Shown here one piece after another: positions 49,791 to 62,860 of a stretch of 64,000 nucleotides of DNA. The notes beneath the pieces were generated by a model that saw only the letters and a list, made by a program, of their open reading frames with translations, searched no databases and was not told where the DNA came from. Position 1 is the stretch's first letter. The number at the start of each line of letters is the position of its first letter. Where the stretch lies: the NCBI RefSeq assembly GCF_020382885.2, contig NC_058503.1, positions 22,081,535-22,145,534 of the forward strand, given 5' to 3'. The translations under genes were made by a program, and so were the position numbers. This DNA comes from Scatophagus argus. Its lineage: Eukaryota > Chordata > Actinopteri > Scatophagidae.

Positions 49791-49902
49791 AAGACCCCAT
49801 GGTGTGGTGGGCTGTTTAATTGTTGTATGGTACGTTAAATATAAATTCACTTGCCAGGCTTTTTGTTCTTCTCGACGAGGATGATGTCTTCCTTTTTCCA
49901 AG

Positions 49903-50160
49903 ATCAGATTTCCAGAAATGATCAATGAGGGGGACGTGATGGAGGAGATGAATGATGAGGTGGTGTCAATCACAGACGCCATCGGCATGCTTCTGGATGA
50001 GCCCCTCCGTATCACAGATGGCCCCACGCTGTCAGGTTTAATGCTCGACACTGAGGTGCAGTGCAGTGTTGAGCAGATGTTCCTCCAGCCAGTGCTCAGC
50101 GCTGTAAACGATGTCTTTGATATTACCTGTGAAATCAAGACACACAAAAAAAAACTGTAA
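49903..50160 (+). other. Exon-module paralogue, acidic, 80-codon frame
   Basis: After 'cctttttccaag' the frame reads IRFPEMINEGDVMEEMNDE, then VVSITDAIGMLLDEPLRITD, then LMLDTEVQCSVEQMF and a C-terminal KKKL before the stop. It matches the 45460 and 48401 modules at IRFP, EGDVM and ITDA..M..DEP. Its upstream intron end matches 48360-48400. The acceptor has lost one base relative to the 48.4 kb copy, which would shift the array phase. The family is unknown. Confidence 0.35.
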
Positions 50161-50338
50161 AGTTAATAGTTTTTAGTTTTCCTGTGCTGCTTCATTTCTT
50201 AATCCACACACCAGTCTGTCTCTTCAGGTGTCATTTAACGCATCTTTAAACTCACAATGCTCAGCTAATTTCCTTAAAGCTGCTAGAAACATGGTGAGAC
50301 TCCCCTTCCTCTTGTTGTTTATCCTATTTTTATATCTT

Positions 50339-50674
50339 TCATTTTTCTTTCTTAGTCGGAAAAGCTGCAAGTGCAATGTGTGTACGACACAGGATTTCCC
50401 TTCGGGGATAAATGCAGGAATTCTGATTCTGAAATCTGAATCTCTCTGCTATGACAAGGGGCTTAGGTGAAAAGTGGTTTGTTAGAGTATCCACAATCTC
50501 TTGGTACGTTTTACTGTCTGGTTTAGCTGGTTGCAGCAAGTTAAATGTCTTTGGGCCTAATACACTCAAACATGTGGGCACTTTTTCCATTAGCTTCCAC
50601 AAACTAGCCAAAACGCTCCGTGTACGAGCTCCAGTTTCATCAAATGGGCCGACTGAGCCGATAACTCCCGCCAT
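50339..50674 (-). mobile_element. gag-like fragment of an LTR retroelement
   Basis: The minus frame starts MAGVIGSVGPF and contains LGPKTFNLLQ, YQEIVDTLTNHFSPKP and ERFRFQNQ. This is the layout of the capsid-like N-terminal part of Gypsy-type gag proteins in fish. A segment of the domain is missing between the two halves. The frame decays after FRFQNQ, and no zinc knuckle, protease or polymerase follows. It is a dead remnant. Confidence 0.6.
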
Positions 50675-51880
50675 CCTGCGTCTGGTTACACAGCTTGTTC
50701 CACTTATTTGTACTGTTTTACTCTTTAGCTTTTACACTGTGTGGCATGAATCCCCTTCACCTTTATTTGTCGCTCCGTTCCCCGCGTACCTGGGCATAGC
50801 TCCCGAGCGTGGGCGCCGCCTATCACCTGGAGCTCCACGGTCCGCAGAAAACTCAAAAATAACACCGTCGGATGTTCGGACCTCCTCGTCGCCACTTTTG
50901 TTGTATTTCCTTCCGTTGTTTCGGGTAGCTAAGTCTAACGCTCAGGCGGTTCCCAGGAACGACACAATTTGTTAAACTTAGTGCACACCGGGTAGAGCTC
51001 ATCGCACGCCGACATATTGGCGCACTAACAACATTACGTGTTTACGTCATGCGTAAGTACGTGTAACGGTTACTGCACCGTTGTGAGGGATGCGTTGTGT
51101 AATTTAAATGAAAAGACGACTTCTACTTCGACTTAATATCGACTTAACTCGATATTTAAGGTCAATCTCCTGGAAAAACGGGAGTAAAATATCTTACAGG
51201 CAGGACTGCAATAAGCTCCGTGACGAACACACACCAAAATACACAAACCAAGATTAGCCGCTATCGTAGCATTGAAGCTAGCAGCTTTCCCACAATGAGG
51301 CGCACTTGAACACATCAAAGTAAAATGAAACTTTTACGGGCTAATCAATATTACTTTTAAAAACATCAAGCCACCACATATGAATATTTGGATTTAAAGT
51401 GTAAAACAGTAAAGTTTCGTCCTTATATTAGCAGAGCTTATTACAACACAACTTACTCAGTGAGGTTCCCCTTCACAAGTCCGCAGGGGCTCCACGGGTG
51501 GGCCAGTTTACACTGTCCGTGGGGAACTGAACAGCTGATACATGCAGTCATAATAATATCTCAGTGGGAAGTGGAATAATAAGTTAATACCCCGTTACAT
51601 ACGGTTACTCCGTACAGACAAAATACATCACAAGTGTCGATTCAACTTCTCAACAGTAGACGAGTTCACACCGAGTTACAGAAGAGATCATGTTTCACTA
51701 CATCGTTTAGTAAAGGTTAGCCTCTCAGATGTACGATGCGATATGTCTCTTCAGAGGCGAGTAGGTCTATATTTAACAGTAAAACAATTTTATAGATCAA
51801 ATCGTGCAGTTCATTTACAGTAACGTATTGGGAGAAAAACACTCCTTCACATACAACTTTAATGGTGTGGAGTTATTCCA

Positions 51881-52244
51881 TCCATCCATCCATTTTCTAT
51901 ACCGCTTATCCGTCAGGGTCGCGGGGAGCTGGAGCCTATCCCAGCTGACTACGGGCGAGAGGCGGGGTTCACCCTGGACTGGTCGCCAGTCAATCGCAGG
52001 GCCAACACACAAAGACAGACAACCACACACTCTCACAGTCACACCTAGGGGGCAATGTAGAGCAGCCAATTAACCTAATGTGCATGTTTTTGGTATTGTG
52101 GGAGGAAGCCGGAGAACCCGGAGAAAACCCACGCAGGCACAGGGAGAACATGCAAACTCCACATAGAAGGGCCCAGACCGGGATTCGAACCTGGAACCCT
52201 CTTGCTATGAGGCGACAGTGCTAACCACTGCACCACCGTGCCGC
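51881..52244 (-). repeat. tRNA-derived SINE, copy 2 (full length)
   Basis: On the minus strand it has a head with GGTTCGAATCC (B-box-like), a body, and a (GGAT)n tail. A perfect 13-bp duplication 'tggagttattcca' flanks it (51868-51880 and 52245-52257). Same family as 2738-3050. Confidence 0.9.
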
Positions 52245-52282
52245 TGGAGTTATTCCACTATTGAAAAACCAATTTTCTCTTT

Positions 52283-52513
52283 AAGATGAAAGATGAAGAT
52301 GAAAGTGACATATTTTGTCATTGGAGGGAACTCACTCCAACGAAATTTGTGCTCTGCATTTAACCCACCCAAGTGACGTGCACACACATACAGCAAACCG
52401 GGGCAGTGGGGGTTAGGTACCTTGCTCAAGGGTACCTCAGCCATGGACACCGGGACGGGGAATCGAACCAGCCATCCACCGGTTACGGGTCCGCTGATCC
52501 ACGACTACCCAAC
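52283..52513. repeat. Dispersed fish repeat inside the duplication
   Basis: It contains 'ctctgcatttaaccca' and 'ccttgctcaagggtacctcag', shared with 39765-40010. It interrupts DNA that is continuous at 44.68-44.70 kb in the left copy, so it entered after or during the duplication. Confidence 0.6.
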
Positions 52514-53643
52514 AGGGTGACCTTCTCAGACACGCCTGCTGTTAGCGCCAGCTTTTCTGAGGCTGACAGAAAGACAAAGAAAAGTGGCTTCTGAAAAGTT
52601 CACAATAAAATGACCAACCGTGTGTCACTTTTCAGTACAAATGACGTGCAGCAGCGCCAGCCATGAGGACTCCGTGGTGGGGGGTCGGTTGATTAAATGT
52701 TGTGGGCTACGTTTCACAGAAAGAGCTCATGTAACCAAGGATGTGTCAGTCAGAACTGCATGAAAATTTGTATTGTTCAGTATTCTGACTTGGCATTTTT
52801 GATCCATGACTGTTTGTCTTTCCACCAACAGAAGTGTGAGGTTGCTCCAATTGTGCCGACTCTGACGAAGAGGAGAGGAAGTCACCAAGGCCTCCTCTGC
52901 GAAGGTAGTGATGCTGTGTTCACTGTCTGTCAGGAGCATGTAAGGTGTGGTCACTTCTTTTTTCATGTTACCTTTCAAAGACACATCAATACAGCACTGA
53001 CCACCATCTGCTTTGTTCATTCAGAACAATTCATCATGATGATTTCAGTTAGAATAATCTGATCTTTCTACCAGCACAACTTAATCTGATTTACATGCAC
53101 GTCTATGCTGAAAATCAGAAGACAGACTTTAAAACAGAAATGTCAGATACACACACACACACACACATATGTATGTATGTATATATATATATGATTTTTT
53201 TTGTTTGTTTGTTTTTTCTCCTAATTTAAAAATGTCTGCTGTGAAAAAGGTCTGACCAATTTTGACTCCTAATATCAGGACACATGTTGAAGCTATGACC
53301 AACATATATCAAAACATACTTTAAGGAGAAGGACATCTCTGTAATGTAGACATACATACATACATACTCTGACATCACCCATGCAGAAGAGGCCTTCATG
53401 AAGCAACACCCTTCACTAACTTCATATACACAGGTGTGTTCCTAGATAGACTGCCATGACATTATGTAGACACATTCTTGGTCCCCACATAATGAATTAT
53501 AATCATGTTGGTAACAAAATACATGCAAAACAAATGACACTCTGATCAGCCTCAGGTATACTTTGTGCTTGGTGCAAATTAGTACACTTTACAGTGCTAA
53601 TATACTCAGCTAAGATGGAAAAGCATATCTGTTAAAGAACATC

Positions 53644-53800
53644 TTAACGCCGCTCTTCTTCTTCTTCTTTGCCCCCGCACGTCACCTTAGCCTTAAAGCG
53701 TCTCATGATCTTCAGCACGTGTTTGACGATCATCTGAAGTCTGTGTGTGGAGGCCTGGGAGGACGACTCGCTTCCCTCGCTGCTGTTGGACAGCTGGGAG
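53644..53800 (-). other. Unassigned coding-like frame, possible last exon
   Basis: After a possible acceptor 'gactcccag', a minus frame of about 50 codons reads LSNSSEGSESSSQAS, then RLQMIVKHVLKIMRRFKAK, and ends in a Glu run plus ERR before TAA. The Ser-rich then basic/amphipathic order looks protein-like. However, the Glu run is a TTC microsatellite, and no upstream exon was found. I do not recognise it. Confidence 0.25.
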
Positions 53801-55803
53801 TCGGTATTTCAAAAAGTAAGTGAAGGCAGCAGCAGAGTCTCACCAGGAGGCGGGGCCAGCGTGTGAAAGGAAGGCTATTGGTGGAGCTCCCAGCACCTGG
53901 GTCAGCACTTCACTTGAGTCCCAGACAGCTGAAGTCCTTCATCATCACAGCACAGCACTTGTGTTCTTCGTGGTTTTGTGACCGCGGATGAGCTTTTTCT
54001 GCTTCGCTTCGGACTTCGAACAACTGCAAGCATTAGCTGACTTTACTTTATGACTGCAGAGCAGCATGTTTCTGACCTTGAACTGGGACTTTGTGTTCTG
54101 TAAATGTTGCATTTTACTGGATTATTATAGAACATGAAATTCTGTGTGTGCTAGCTGTTCATAAAGGTCATGCTCTCCTTCATGATCACGTCTGCATCAA
54201 AGAAGCACATATGACATGAAGGTGTAGCTTACAAATGTTCATGTGTTTATTGACTTGAACACCACTCATATTCATATCAAAACACAGATCATTATGACAA
54301 AATACAACAAAAGACAAAAACAAACATTTTTTGAGAAAAATACATTATTTCAGAAGGTACATTTCTAAAACAGAAAAGTGCAGAGGTTCTGTAAAAAAAT
54401 GTTTCTTTACATTCAAGAAAAGCCATGAAAAATAAAGTTTGACTGAAACTTAATTTATTATTTAACTTATTATTTATTATGACACAACCAATTTGCTTTT
54501 CTTTTGTCACATTTGCACAATACAGAGGACTAAAACCACTGCGATTATATCCTCAGTATGTCCTCGCCTCTTCAGTTTGGACAGATATGCAAAACCAGCT
54601 TCATGTCTTTCAAAATGCCAAGAAACATTCTCCTTTTTAAGAACCTTAATTCTATTTAACCACGAGTGTAAATGAGGTCTAGAAGAACTGAAAGAGCAGA
54701 GAAGTCACAACAGACGTTTGCATCAGGGGTCCGAGAGCCAAAGCTGGTCTGCAATAACCACTGATTTCATCTGCTACATCACAATAGAGAATAACAGAAC
54801 ACGCAGCCTGTTTATTAAGGTGAAGTATTACAGTCTGTCAAACAATTATGAATGTCAGATATTAGTATGTAGCTGTGTTCCACCATTTAGTGCAAAGTGC
54901 AGTAAATACACTGTGTGAATGTGATCATGTGGTCAGTCCACACAAAGAGCAGTTTGAATCATAAGAGGATGTGAGTAAATGCACTGAAAAGCATTTCAGA
55001 CAGAACGTACAGGCTAACGTTGTTTTAAATAACTTCGTATGAATAAATTAAGGACGGGAGGGCCTAATGTCTCACCTCTGAACAGTTTAACATGTTTCAT
55101 GGAAGTCACTGCCCTCTGAAGTTAACCTCGGGCCAAATGGGGGAAAAGTGTGGGTGCACACGTCCAAAGTGCAGTCAGCTGAGACCACATGTGATTACAA
55201 CAGCCTGAGTGAATAAATTGTTTTTAAAATCCAACTGAATATGTGTTAACTGAATATGTATGCTATTGCCAAATAACTGCCAGAAGATTGCAGTTACTGT
55301 AAATCATCTTGTTCTGATGTTCAACAGTTTTGCATTCAGCTTTCTTTCCCCATTTGGACTCCTCAGCCAACCAGGTTTTATATCTGGGAATGTCGAGCTT
55401 TTCTCCCTACATCCATATTCTTCTCCCTTAACATACTGAATAAATAATATTACTAATATTATTAATAATATTACCCCCCCTCCCCATTTACAACCTCTTT
55501 CATAAATAAGAGCTGAATATTGACTGACTGAATATAATAGTTTTAAATATTTTATAGATTGAAATATTTTTCCTTATGCAGGAACGATAGTCCATTAACT
55601 ACTTCACCGCAAGACTCATAAATGTTCACGCGAGCTTAACATTGGGTTATTTATGATGCTCTGAATACAGTTCTGAGATATTGTTGCATGTTCTTCAAAC
55701 TGATCTGCTTGCAGGTGTCTGGAGGTGGTGCAGTTTGAAGGCACGTGGGGCAGAGCCGTGAAATGATTCAAATCTGATTCCATACTTTCCCACCCTGCTA
55801 ATC

Positions 55804-58800
55804 TCATAGCTGGGTGTTCTTATCCTTCTCTTCACTGTTCCCGTTCTCTTCAGACTCGAAGGCGTTATTTTCAAAGTAGCCCTTCACTTTTTGTTGTACA
55901 CCATCGCCAGCTTCCAGAGATGCATTCTCACTGTCTGCATGAGCTCCACCGCAATGTTTTTTATACAGCTGGTAGCCTGCAGAGGAAGAAACATGGATTC
56001 AGAAACTCACTCATCTGGACCTTTTTGTCTGTCATTTGACTTGATTTTTGTCCCGCCACTTGACTATTATTTTTAGAGAAAACGAGAAACTAGAAAGGGG
56101 GATGATGAGCAGTGTGACAAATCAAGGCACTTGTCCATGCAAAAAAGGGGTGTATTTTTATTAAACTTATACTGCAACCCTCTCATTTTTACTGCATCGA
56201 AGTCAAGCCTTATTTCCTTGTGTGACATGGCACAGGAAAGGGCAGGCTAAGCTAGCAGCAAGCTAGCTTCTTATCACATATTATCACATATAACTTTGAT
56301 CATTGTCCTTGAACTCACTGCAGCCAGGTTACGTAACACACATCCAATCAGATATAAACAGGTGGCAGGTGAAAATCAGTGACTTTTACTCAAATCCTGT
56401 ACTCATGCATAATTTTGAGGTATTTGTACCTGAGTATTTCCATTTTCTGCTACTTTATAATTCCAACCTGCTTAATTTGGGGGGGTATTGTGCTTTTTAC
56501 TCTCCTACATTTATTATAGTATATGTATTTTTTTTATACATATACTGAATAATGGATCCCAGAGGAGTTCAACACAATAGCTGACCAATCTCTAGTGTAG
56601 AACATATACATAGATTTAAATATATTTATACCATTGTGGGTGAATACTTGATTTTGATTGGCTGCAGGGTGTTCATTAAGTCCCAACAGTGGACACCTAC
56701 TCAGGAGTTCCAGTCAAACTGTCTCTTACCTGTTCTAAATTAATACACCTCAACATTAGAAATAAATGCCATGAAAAACAATCTGAATTGAATTATACGC
56801 AATCTGAGTGTTGTCCTGCAGTGCCTCATCCTCACCACAGGATGGCGACAGTAACACACTAAGCTGCCTCCCTGTACTGCCGATAGATAAGAGATAATCT
56901 CTGCTCACTGTCCGCTTCAGGCTGCGGCTGACGGCGCACATGGACTATCGATTGCTTTGTGAAAATCAACGCTCACCTCCCACACATGAGACGGCCACCA
57001 CCAGCTGGAAGATGCTGTAGATGAGGGGGAATGCAAACATGACCTCCAGCTCAGCAGGGCTGAAGGACAGCTGGACAATGGTGCTGCACAGCTGGGAGTT
57101 CTGGAAACCCGTCTCCAATGCAATGGTTCGACATCTGAACAAAGCAGGGAATCATAAACAATCTCCTCAGTGAGTGCATTTATTAGCAGGGATGTTTGCT
57201 GATGAAGCAGTGGTTTTACGCATTATGAAACTGAATTAAATTCTAATTTGGCAAAAGAAATTTAAACAAGTTAGGGAAATGTACAGCAATCAAGATACAG
57301 GCTTTTGTTTTTCAACAAAATTATGCTGTACAAACATCACCACAATGCTTTCACCCTACCTGTACCAGGGCTGGCCTGCAATGCGGGCCAGGAGGAACCC
57401 CAGGCCGAAACCCACAAAGGGGTAAATAGTTCCAATAATCCAAAGGGAGGGAGCAATGGTCCAGGAGGACTGGTAGAGAATCCCTCCAACCACAGCTATG
57501 ATGATAATGAGAGCAAAGCCTCCAATGGATCCGACCTGTACAGGGCAGACACACAGGAGGCTTGTTGTTGGAACAAATCCCTTATAAAAGGTGAAAGGTT
57601 CACAAAAAATCAGCAGAGCGATATTGTTGTAGTTTTCCTACCTTGAGGATTTTTTTTGCCACGAGGGGCCATTTGCGCTTCACACAAATTCCCAGAGCAA
57701 TCGGGATAAGAAGAGACACCAGAGTGATGCCTGGGGATACACACATTTCATATCATCTCATGCAGTGGGACAACAACATGTGTGGTGCTTTAAAATAAAC
57801 CATCCTCATATTCATCCACATTATATTTTTTATTTATTTACTTCTAGTTTAAAAGGCCACTGGTGCTCTGCTTACCGATGCTGTCATATGGGATCTGGAT
57901 GGTGCCAGTGGAAGTCCAGAGGGTGGTGTAAATGAGCAGACAAAGAGGCATCATCCCCAAGGCCATAATAGATGAACAAGCTGTCATGCTGATGCTGAGG
58001 ATGGTCAATATGGACAGAGTTGATCAAATAAGCTTCTTTAATGACATTTCATTTAGCAAGCAGCTCTAAAAGTAAGTGGATGGTCTGTGATAGCTGATAC
58101 CCCACTCAGGGATTAGCTCAGTGGGGCCCATTTTCACCCTGCCATGAGCCCTGCTGTGCACAGTACGACACACAAAGGGGCCCGTGAGGACCTCGAGGAT
58201 GAGTCCTCACTTGCACTGCATAATAGCTTCATTAGCAACAATAACAATATCGCCTGACAGATACATTAGCAACCCAAATGGGCACACGTGTTTGGGTTCC
58301 ATAAGGATCAATTTATCAAAATTTTTGCTCAGACACCCGGACACTGTTACGAGCATGTAGAACCAGGTTTTTCCATAGGAACTCCATATTTTGAACATAA
58401 TCCCAAACAGGACAGTTTTCAGTCATCTAACCAACACGTCAACATCAGATTATCCGAGCTGGCCCAGCCGGTTTCTTACCTCAGGTCCATGTCTCCGTCC
58501 AGCCAGTAGCAGATAATGTTCGAGCCAGTGCCTCCAGGACAGCAGCCCATGATGACGATGACAATAGCCTGCACAGGCATGACATTGAAGGCCAGTGCCA
58601 AGGCAAAGGCTGTGAAAGGCATGATGCCAAACTGGCAGAGGAAGCCGATAAAGATGCCCCAGGGCCTCCTGATGTGGCCCCACAGCTTCATGGCATCCAC
58701 AGTGCAACCCATGGCGAACATGACAAAAGCAAGCATTACAGTGAGCACTGTGCTCAACACCACGCTGAGCACTGCATTGAAGTTACTGGGAGGAACAAGG

Positions 58801-58856
58801 CAGCTTGTGCCCGAGCACACTGTGGCGAGAGAGTTGCAGTCAGCTGTTGTTGCCAT
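55804..58856 (-). CDS. slc10a2: Apical/ileal sodium-bile acid cotransporter (six exons)
   Basis: Takes up bile salts with Na+ across the apical membrane of gut and kidney epithelium. Exons on the minus strand: 58480-58856, 57876-57994, 57642-57730, 57360-57535, 56977-57134 and 55804-55976. All have GT-AG borders and matching phase, giving 363 residues (human 348). The N-terminus has the SLC10A2-type [17 protein letters not shown]. Hydrophobic segments then follow through [32 protein letters not shown], the signature [22 protein letters not shown], and [40 protein letters not shown] places the acidic residue at 261, the same number as the Na+-linked Glu261 of human ASBT. The C-terminal tail is polar and acidic, ending NTQL. 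Six exons match the vertebrate gene. The start is the first ATG of the frame. Nothing looks broken. Confidence 0.97.
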
Positions 58857-59330
58857 TGTGGACCGTGTGATGGGAGAAGAAGAGAAAAAACCAGAGGCTC
58901 CTAATTTGACAGAAGGAGAGGAGAGATTCCTCAGAGCTTGTACTTTTTAGATTCCACAAGGGTCCAGTTCCTCCTTCTCTGATATCCTAGAAGATGACGG
59001 CGAGAGTGCAAAGAACCGCCCAGTTCACTGCTCTTTATGCCTAATGTGTTGAAGTCCCCCCCCCGAAAAAAAAACAGGGAGGGAAAATAGCTTGGCAAAA
59101 AAAAATCAAAAATTAACCAATACTTAATGTTTTATGGGGTCAGTGTTCAGAAGCACATGCATATAAAAGAGAATCATTCTGAAATGTAAAGTGTGATTTG
59201 ACCATAACTCCAGCTTTTATTGCCCTTTGGCCTCTTTAAAACTTTATTGGACAACTACGCTATGCAGCATCATCACCCTTCAGTGCCAGTAAGGAGGGAA
59301 GTTGCTTGCAGTTTCCAAAGACGGGCACAC

Positions 59331-59338
59331 CTTATATA
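59331..59338 (-). promoter_or_regulatory. slc10a2: Candidate TATA box for slc10a2
   Basis: TATATAAG on the minus strand, 475 bp upstream of the start codon. A weaker CATAAAG lies nearer, at about 59.02 kb. Which one is used cannot be told from sequence. Confidence 0.3.
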
Positions 59339-59399
59339 CACTGGCTATTCTTTACACAGAGCCATTAAAAATAACCCCACATGAACTCTTTTTATTATT

Positions 59400-62300
59400 A
59401 TCATTATTATTTTAAACACAAAATCACAGGGTGGATGTAATAAGGATTCTCTGAATAGAAAAAGTCTCAACAATTGATTTAAAGTTGAATATGAAGCACA
59501 AAATAAATGACTGCTTAAGTTTTAGTTGGTTTTCCTGGTCCAGAGGCGCCAGAGGAGTACTACTCAGAGTACAGAAAGGTCAAACAGGGAACAGTTGTAA
59601 ATATGCAAAAATGTGTGAGAGGACGCTGAGTGAGTTATAGGTTTAAATAGCTGAGACGGGAGAAGGCAGAAGGCCCAAATGTGCAGAAGGTCCTGAAGAG
59701 GCTGGACAGATCCACAAAACCTCACAGCTGTGATTTCTGCTAAAGGTTAAATACTGACGTGAAATTGCAGTTATTTTGTGTTCTGTATCTGGATTTAATT
59801 TAGTTAGTAGCTTAGTTTAGTTAGCTGGTAAAGATTTATTTTTTTAATTTGACTTGAAAGGTTGCCATGGTTTCCTGTCAAAGAATCTTACATATGCGTC
59901 TTAATTCAGTGCTGTAAAACAATAAAAAGGGTCCAAGTTGGAGGGACTGTTTTTATAGGCACTTTAAGTCAACATCTTGCAAAGGCTGAGTAACGAAACA
60001 ATAAAAAAGTTAAAGAGTGATAAAATGTCTTTATGCATCATAATGTTCTCAGTAGCTTCGATGTACCTAGACAAGTCTGCTGGACTGGAAAAAATTCTTC
60101 TGTTTTAATTTCATTTAAATTTCTACAAAATTTGGTTGTTCTCACCTTCCCAGGATCCTATTGAAAAGTCTGCCTCTGTATGAAGGGGCAAATGCTTAAT
60201 CCTTAAGTTAAAGGACAACCAGTCGACACCATCCAGAATGCATAATAACTATGTTTTTTGTTTTAACAAACAGGAGCTGCTCGAGTCACTCTGTAGCTGC
60301 ATGTATGAAATAACGGTGTGGAGAACAACGAAGAGCTTTAAGAAGCTCTCCGGCCATCGCTCACATTTTGTTAAGGCTTAATCGTATGTAATAAAATGGA
60401 GTGAACACACTGTCCTCTGTACAGTTTAATGCAGTCTTTATAACCTTAAGTATATGCTGACTGTGGCACAAAAGTTGGCTTCAGTGAAGACTTTTAAACC
60501 GTGCAGTTTGTGGTGCTGTTACATTGGATGTAACTTGGCTGTTATTGGGTGGGCTACGATGGGGGTGGCTGCACTTCTCAGTGTACACATTTACATTAGA
60601 CTGATGCTGAAACTGATATTCAATCATTTCAAAAATTATTTCTGGGCTATGACCTTTTTTTTCATAATGAACTGAAAGCTGTCAGTCATGATGTTTCTGC
60701 CCCTTTTATAGCATAACACAAACATAAAACCAAACTTATCAGAAAAATGCGCACATGAACAAACATCAGCGTGAACTACCTAAAACAACAGAAACCATCT
60801 TTGTTTACGTTTTTTAATTCAATGGATGGCCCAATGTCTGGCATTAAGTACTCTTAAAGATCTTCTCCAGATATGTTTTAAGAGATATATAAAACTACTC
60901 TGTCTAATGTGTTTTTTCCTATTAAAAAAGTTGAATTACCCAGTTAAAATTTTTATTGTGCTACAATAAGGTGGTTGATTTGGTCGATGTCACAAAATCA
61001 TATCTTGCACACGTGTTAAATTGAACATTGAGGAAACAGACAAGGTCAAATATCCAAAGGAAGAAACAATAAGCAGAGCTTTAAGTCACCTCCATATATT
61101 TTTAATGTGATCAGGACAAGGCAATAAAGATGTCCTTGATATTTACAGTTATGCCCTGCAAAGGCAGCAAGTCTTATTAGCTTCTAGTAATTATACCACA
61201 GTAATGTCTCCAAATTTTAAAATGACACACGAGGTGCTCTTTGAAAAGCTTCATGTGGTGACTCACGTTCCCATAAAGGTGTGTATCATTCTTTCTGTTT
61301 GTAAAACAGTACTGTGGTATGACAAAGGGGACAGTGGAGGACTTAAAGTAGCTCTTCAGAGGGAGTCTTATCATTCTTTATCTGTCCAACCAGCTTTTAT
61401 CTCTAACTGTCTATCTGACTTGTCCTTCATTCAGGCCATAGTAAATCTTAAGTGTCTTTCTGCTCTTGACGTGTCAATGAGTGTGTGAGAGTTTGTGTCA
61501 TGTCATAGCCTTTATCTCATTTGATCTGATAGCAGATAACAATCAGATCTGATAGGTCCGTGTTTTATGTCACTGTGCTCATGCTCCAGTGTAAAATAAA
61601 GAAATGAAGATAAGACACTTTTGACAAACTGTCCCACTGGTGAACAAGAGGACTGAGAGGAAAAAAAATGAAAGAGGATACAATGAGGTTTTGACTGACC
61701 TTGACACCCTCGCTGACTGGCCTCTATAAAAAAAAGTTTACAACCAAGCATCTGTTGATCTTTTTAGTCTCACTGTTTTGTGCAGACCAGAGTTGACTTC
61801 CGCTCAAAATAGTTCAAAATTAGCTCCACAATGAGTCATAATAATCTACTGATACCAGCTATTGGGACTAAACTACAACAGCAAATGAAATACAGAGAAG
61901 TTTTTACTAAATTACAGCACTTTTGATAAAACAAAAAAGAAAAAGAAACTTTAGCCATTTTATGTCATGTTTGCTCTCCAGTCAGAGGTGGTTACAATAC
62001 ATGACAATATTGCTTGTGTAATTACAGGATTGCAACAAATGACTGTGTAATAAAGGGATCTTTCTGTCAATAAAATAAAAAAGAAAAAATGCACATATTT
62101 TATATTTTCCCACAGCCAAAGGAAATGTATTCAAATTGCTGCTCTGATTAAGCTTTGCCGAAATTCAGTCAGGAAAACTACATTTTTACAGTCTTTTCCC
62201 ATGATCTTTAACAGTGTCCTCTCTCTGTTGTCACTCAGCTGTCATTTCAGCTTTACATCAGTCCACAAACCACCTACACCCCTCCGCCACCGTCTCCAGG

Positions 62301-62500
62301 ACGTCCACAGTCCACCTTCATGAGCAGCACCAGTCTTCACCACATCACCACTGTCTTGGCTCCAGGACGAACACTTCTCCATTATTTCTCTGGGCTCAAA
62401 AAATTCTCTATACTCTATGTGGCAATTTGAGAAACAAAGACTACTCATATATTATATTATTGCAAGTAGTTACACATTGCTGAAGTGAACAGCTGCTTAT
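59400..62500. other. Intergenic stretch without recognisable genes
   Basis: AT-rich DNA between slc10a2 and the protamine locus. ORFs are short and show no known motif or splice continuity. Confidence 0.5.
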
Positions 62501-62860
62501 GCACTGTGAGCAGGTAGGCCTGCTAGCAGTTTCAAGCCATTAGTTTTATGTGGGTCTTAAAAACCAATCGCAAGTTCCTCTCAAACAGAGGATGGTTTTC
62601 AAGCAGTCCAACATAACAATCTAATCCCAACAACCAATCACAGGAAGCTCACAGACAGCCAAACACAACATAACTGTTGTCATGACACAGAACCAAAAAG
62701 GGTTCTCCTATGAGACAAGCTGACAAACCCTACATGGTTCTAGACAGCACCTTTATGTCCCAACGTTTACTTTGACATTATACAATATGAATGGTATGTA
62801 AGGCTTAACCAAATTGCTTCAATCATTTTAACGGCTAAGCTACATGGTTTATGCCGCTGC

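Larger units (their letters stand above)
51216..52965 (+). repeat. Segmental duplication, right copy
   Basis: Blocks at 51216-51455, 51560-51745, 52245-52282, 52514-52680 and 52680-52965 match 43695-45945 in order and orientation. Two insertions break the right copy and are absent from the left: a SINE (51881-52244) and a second fish repeat (52283-52513). The module at 52832-52904 is nearly identical to 45815-45887. Confidence 0.85.
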
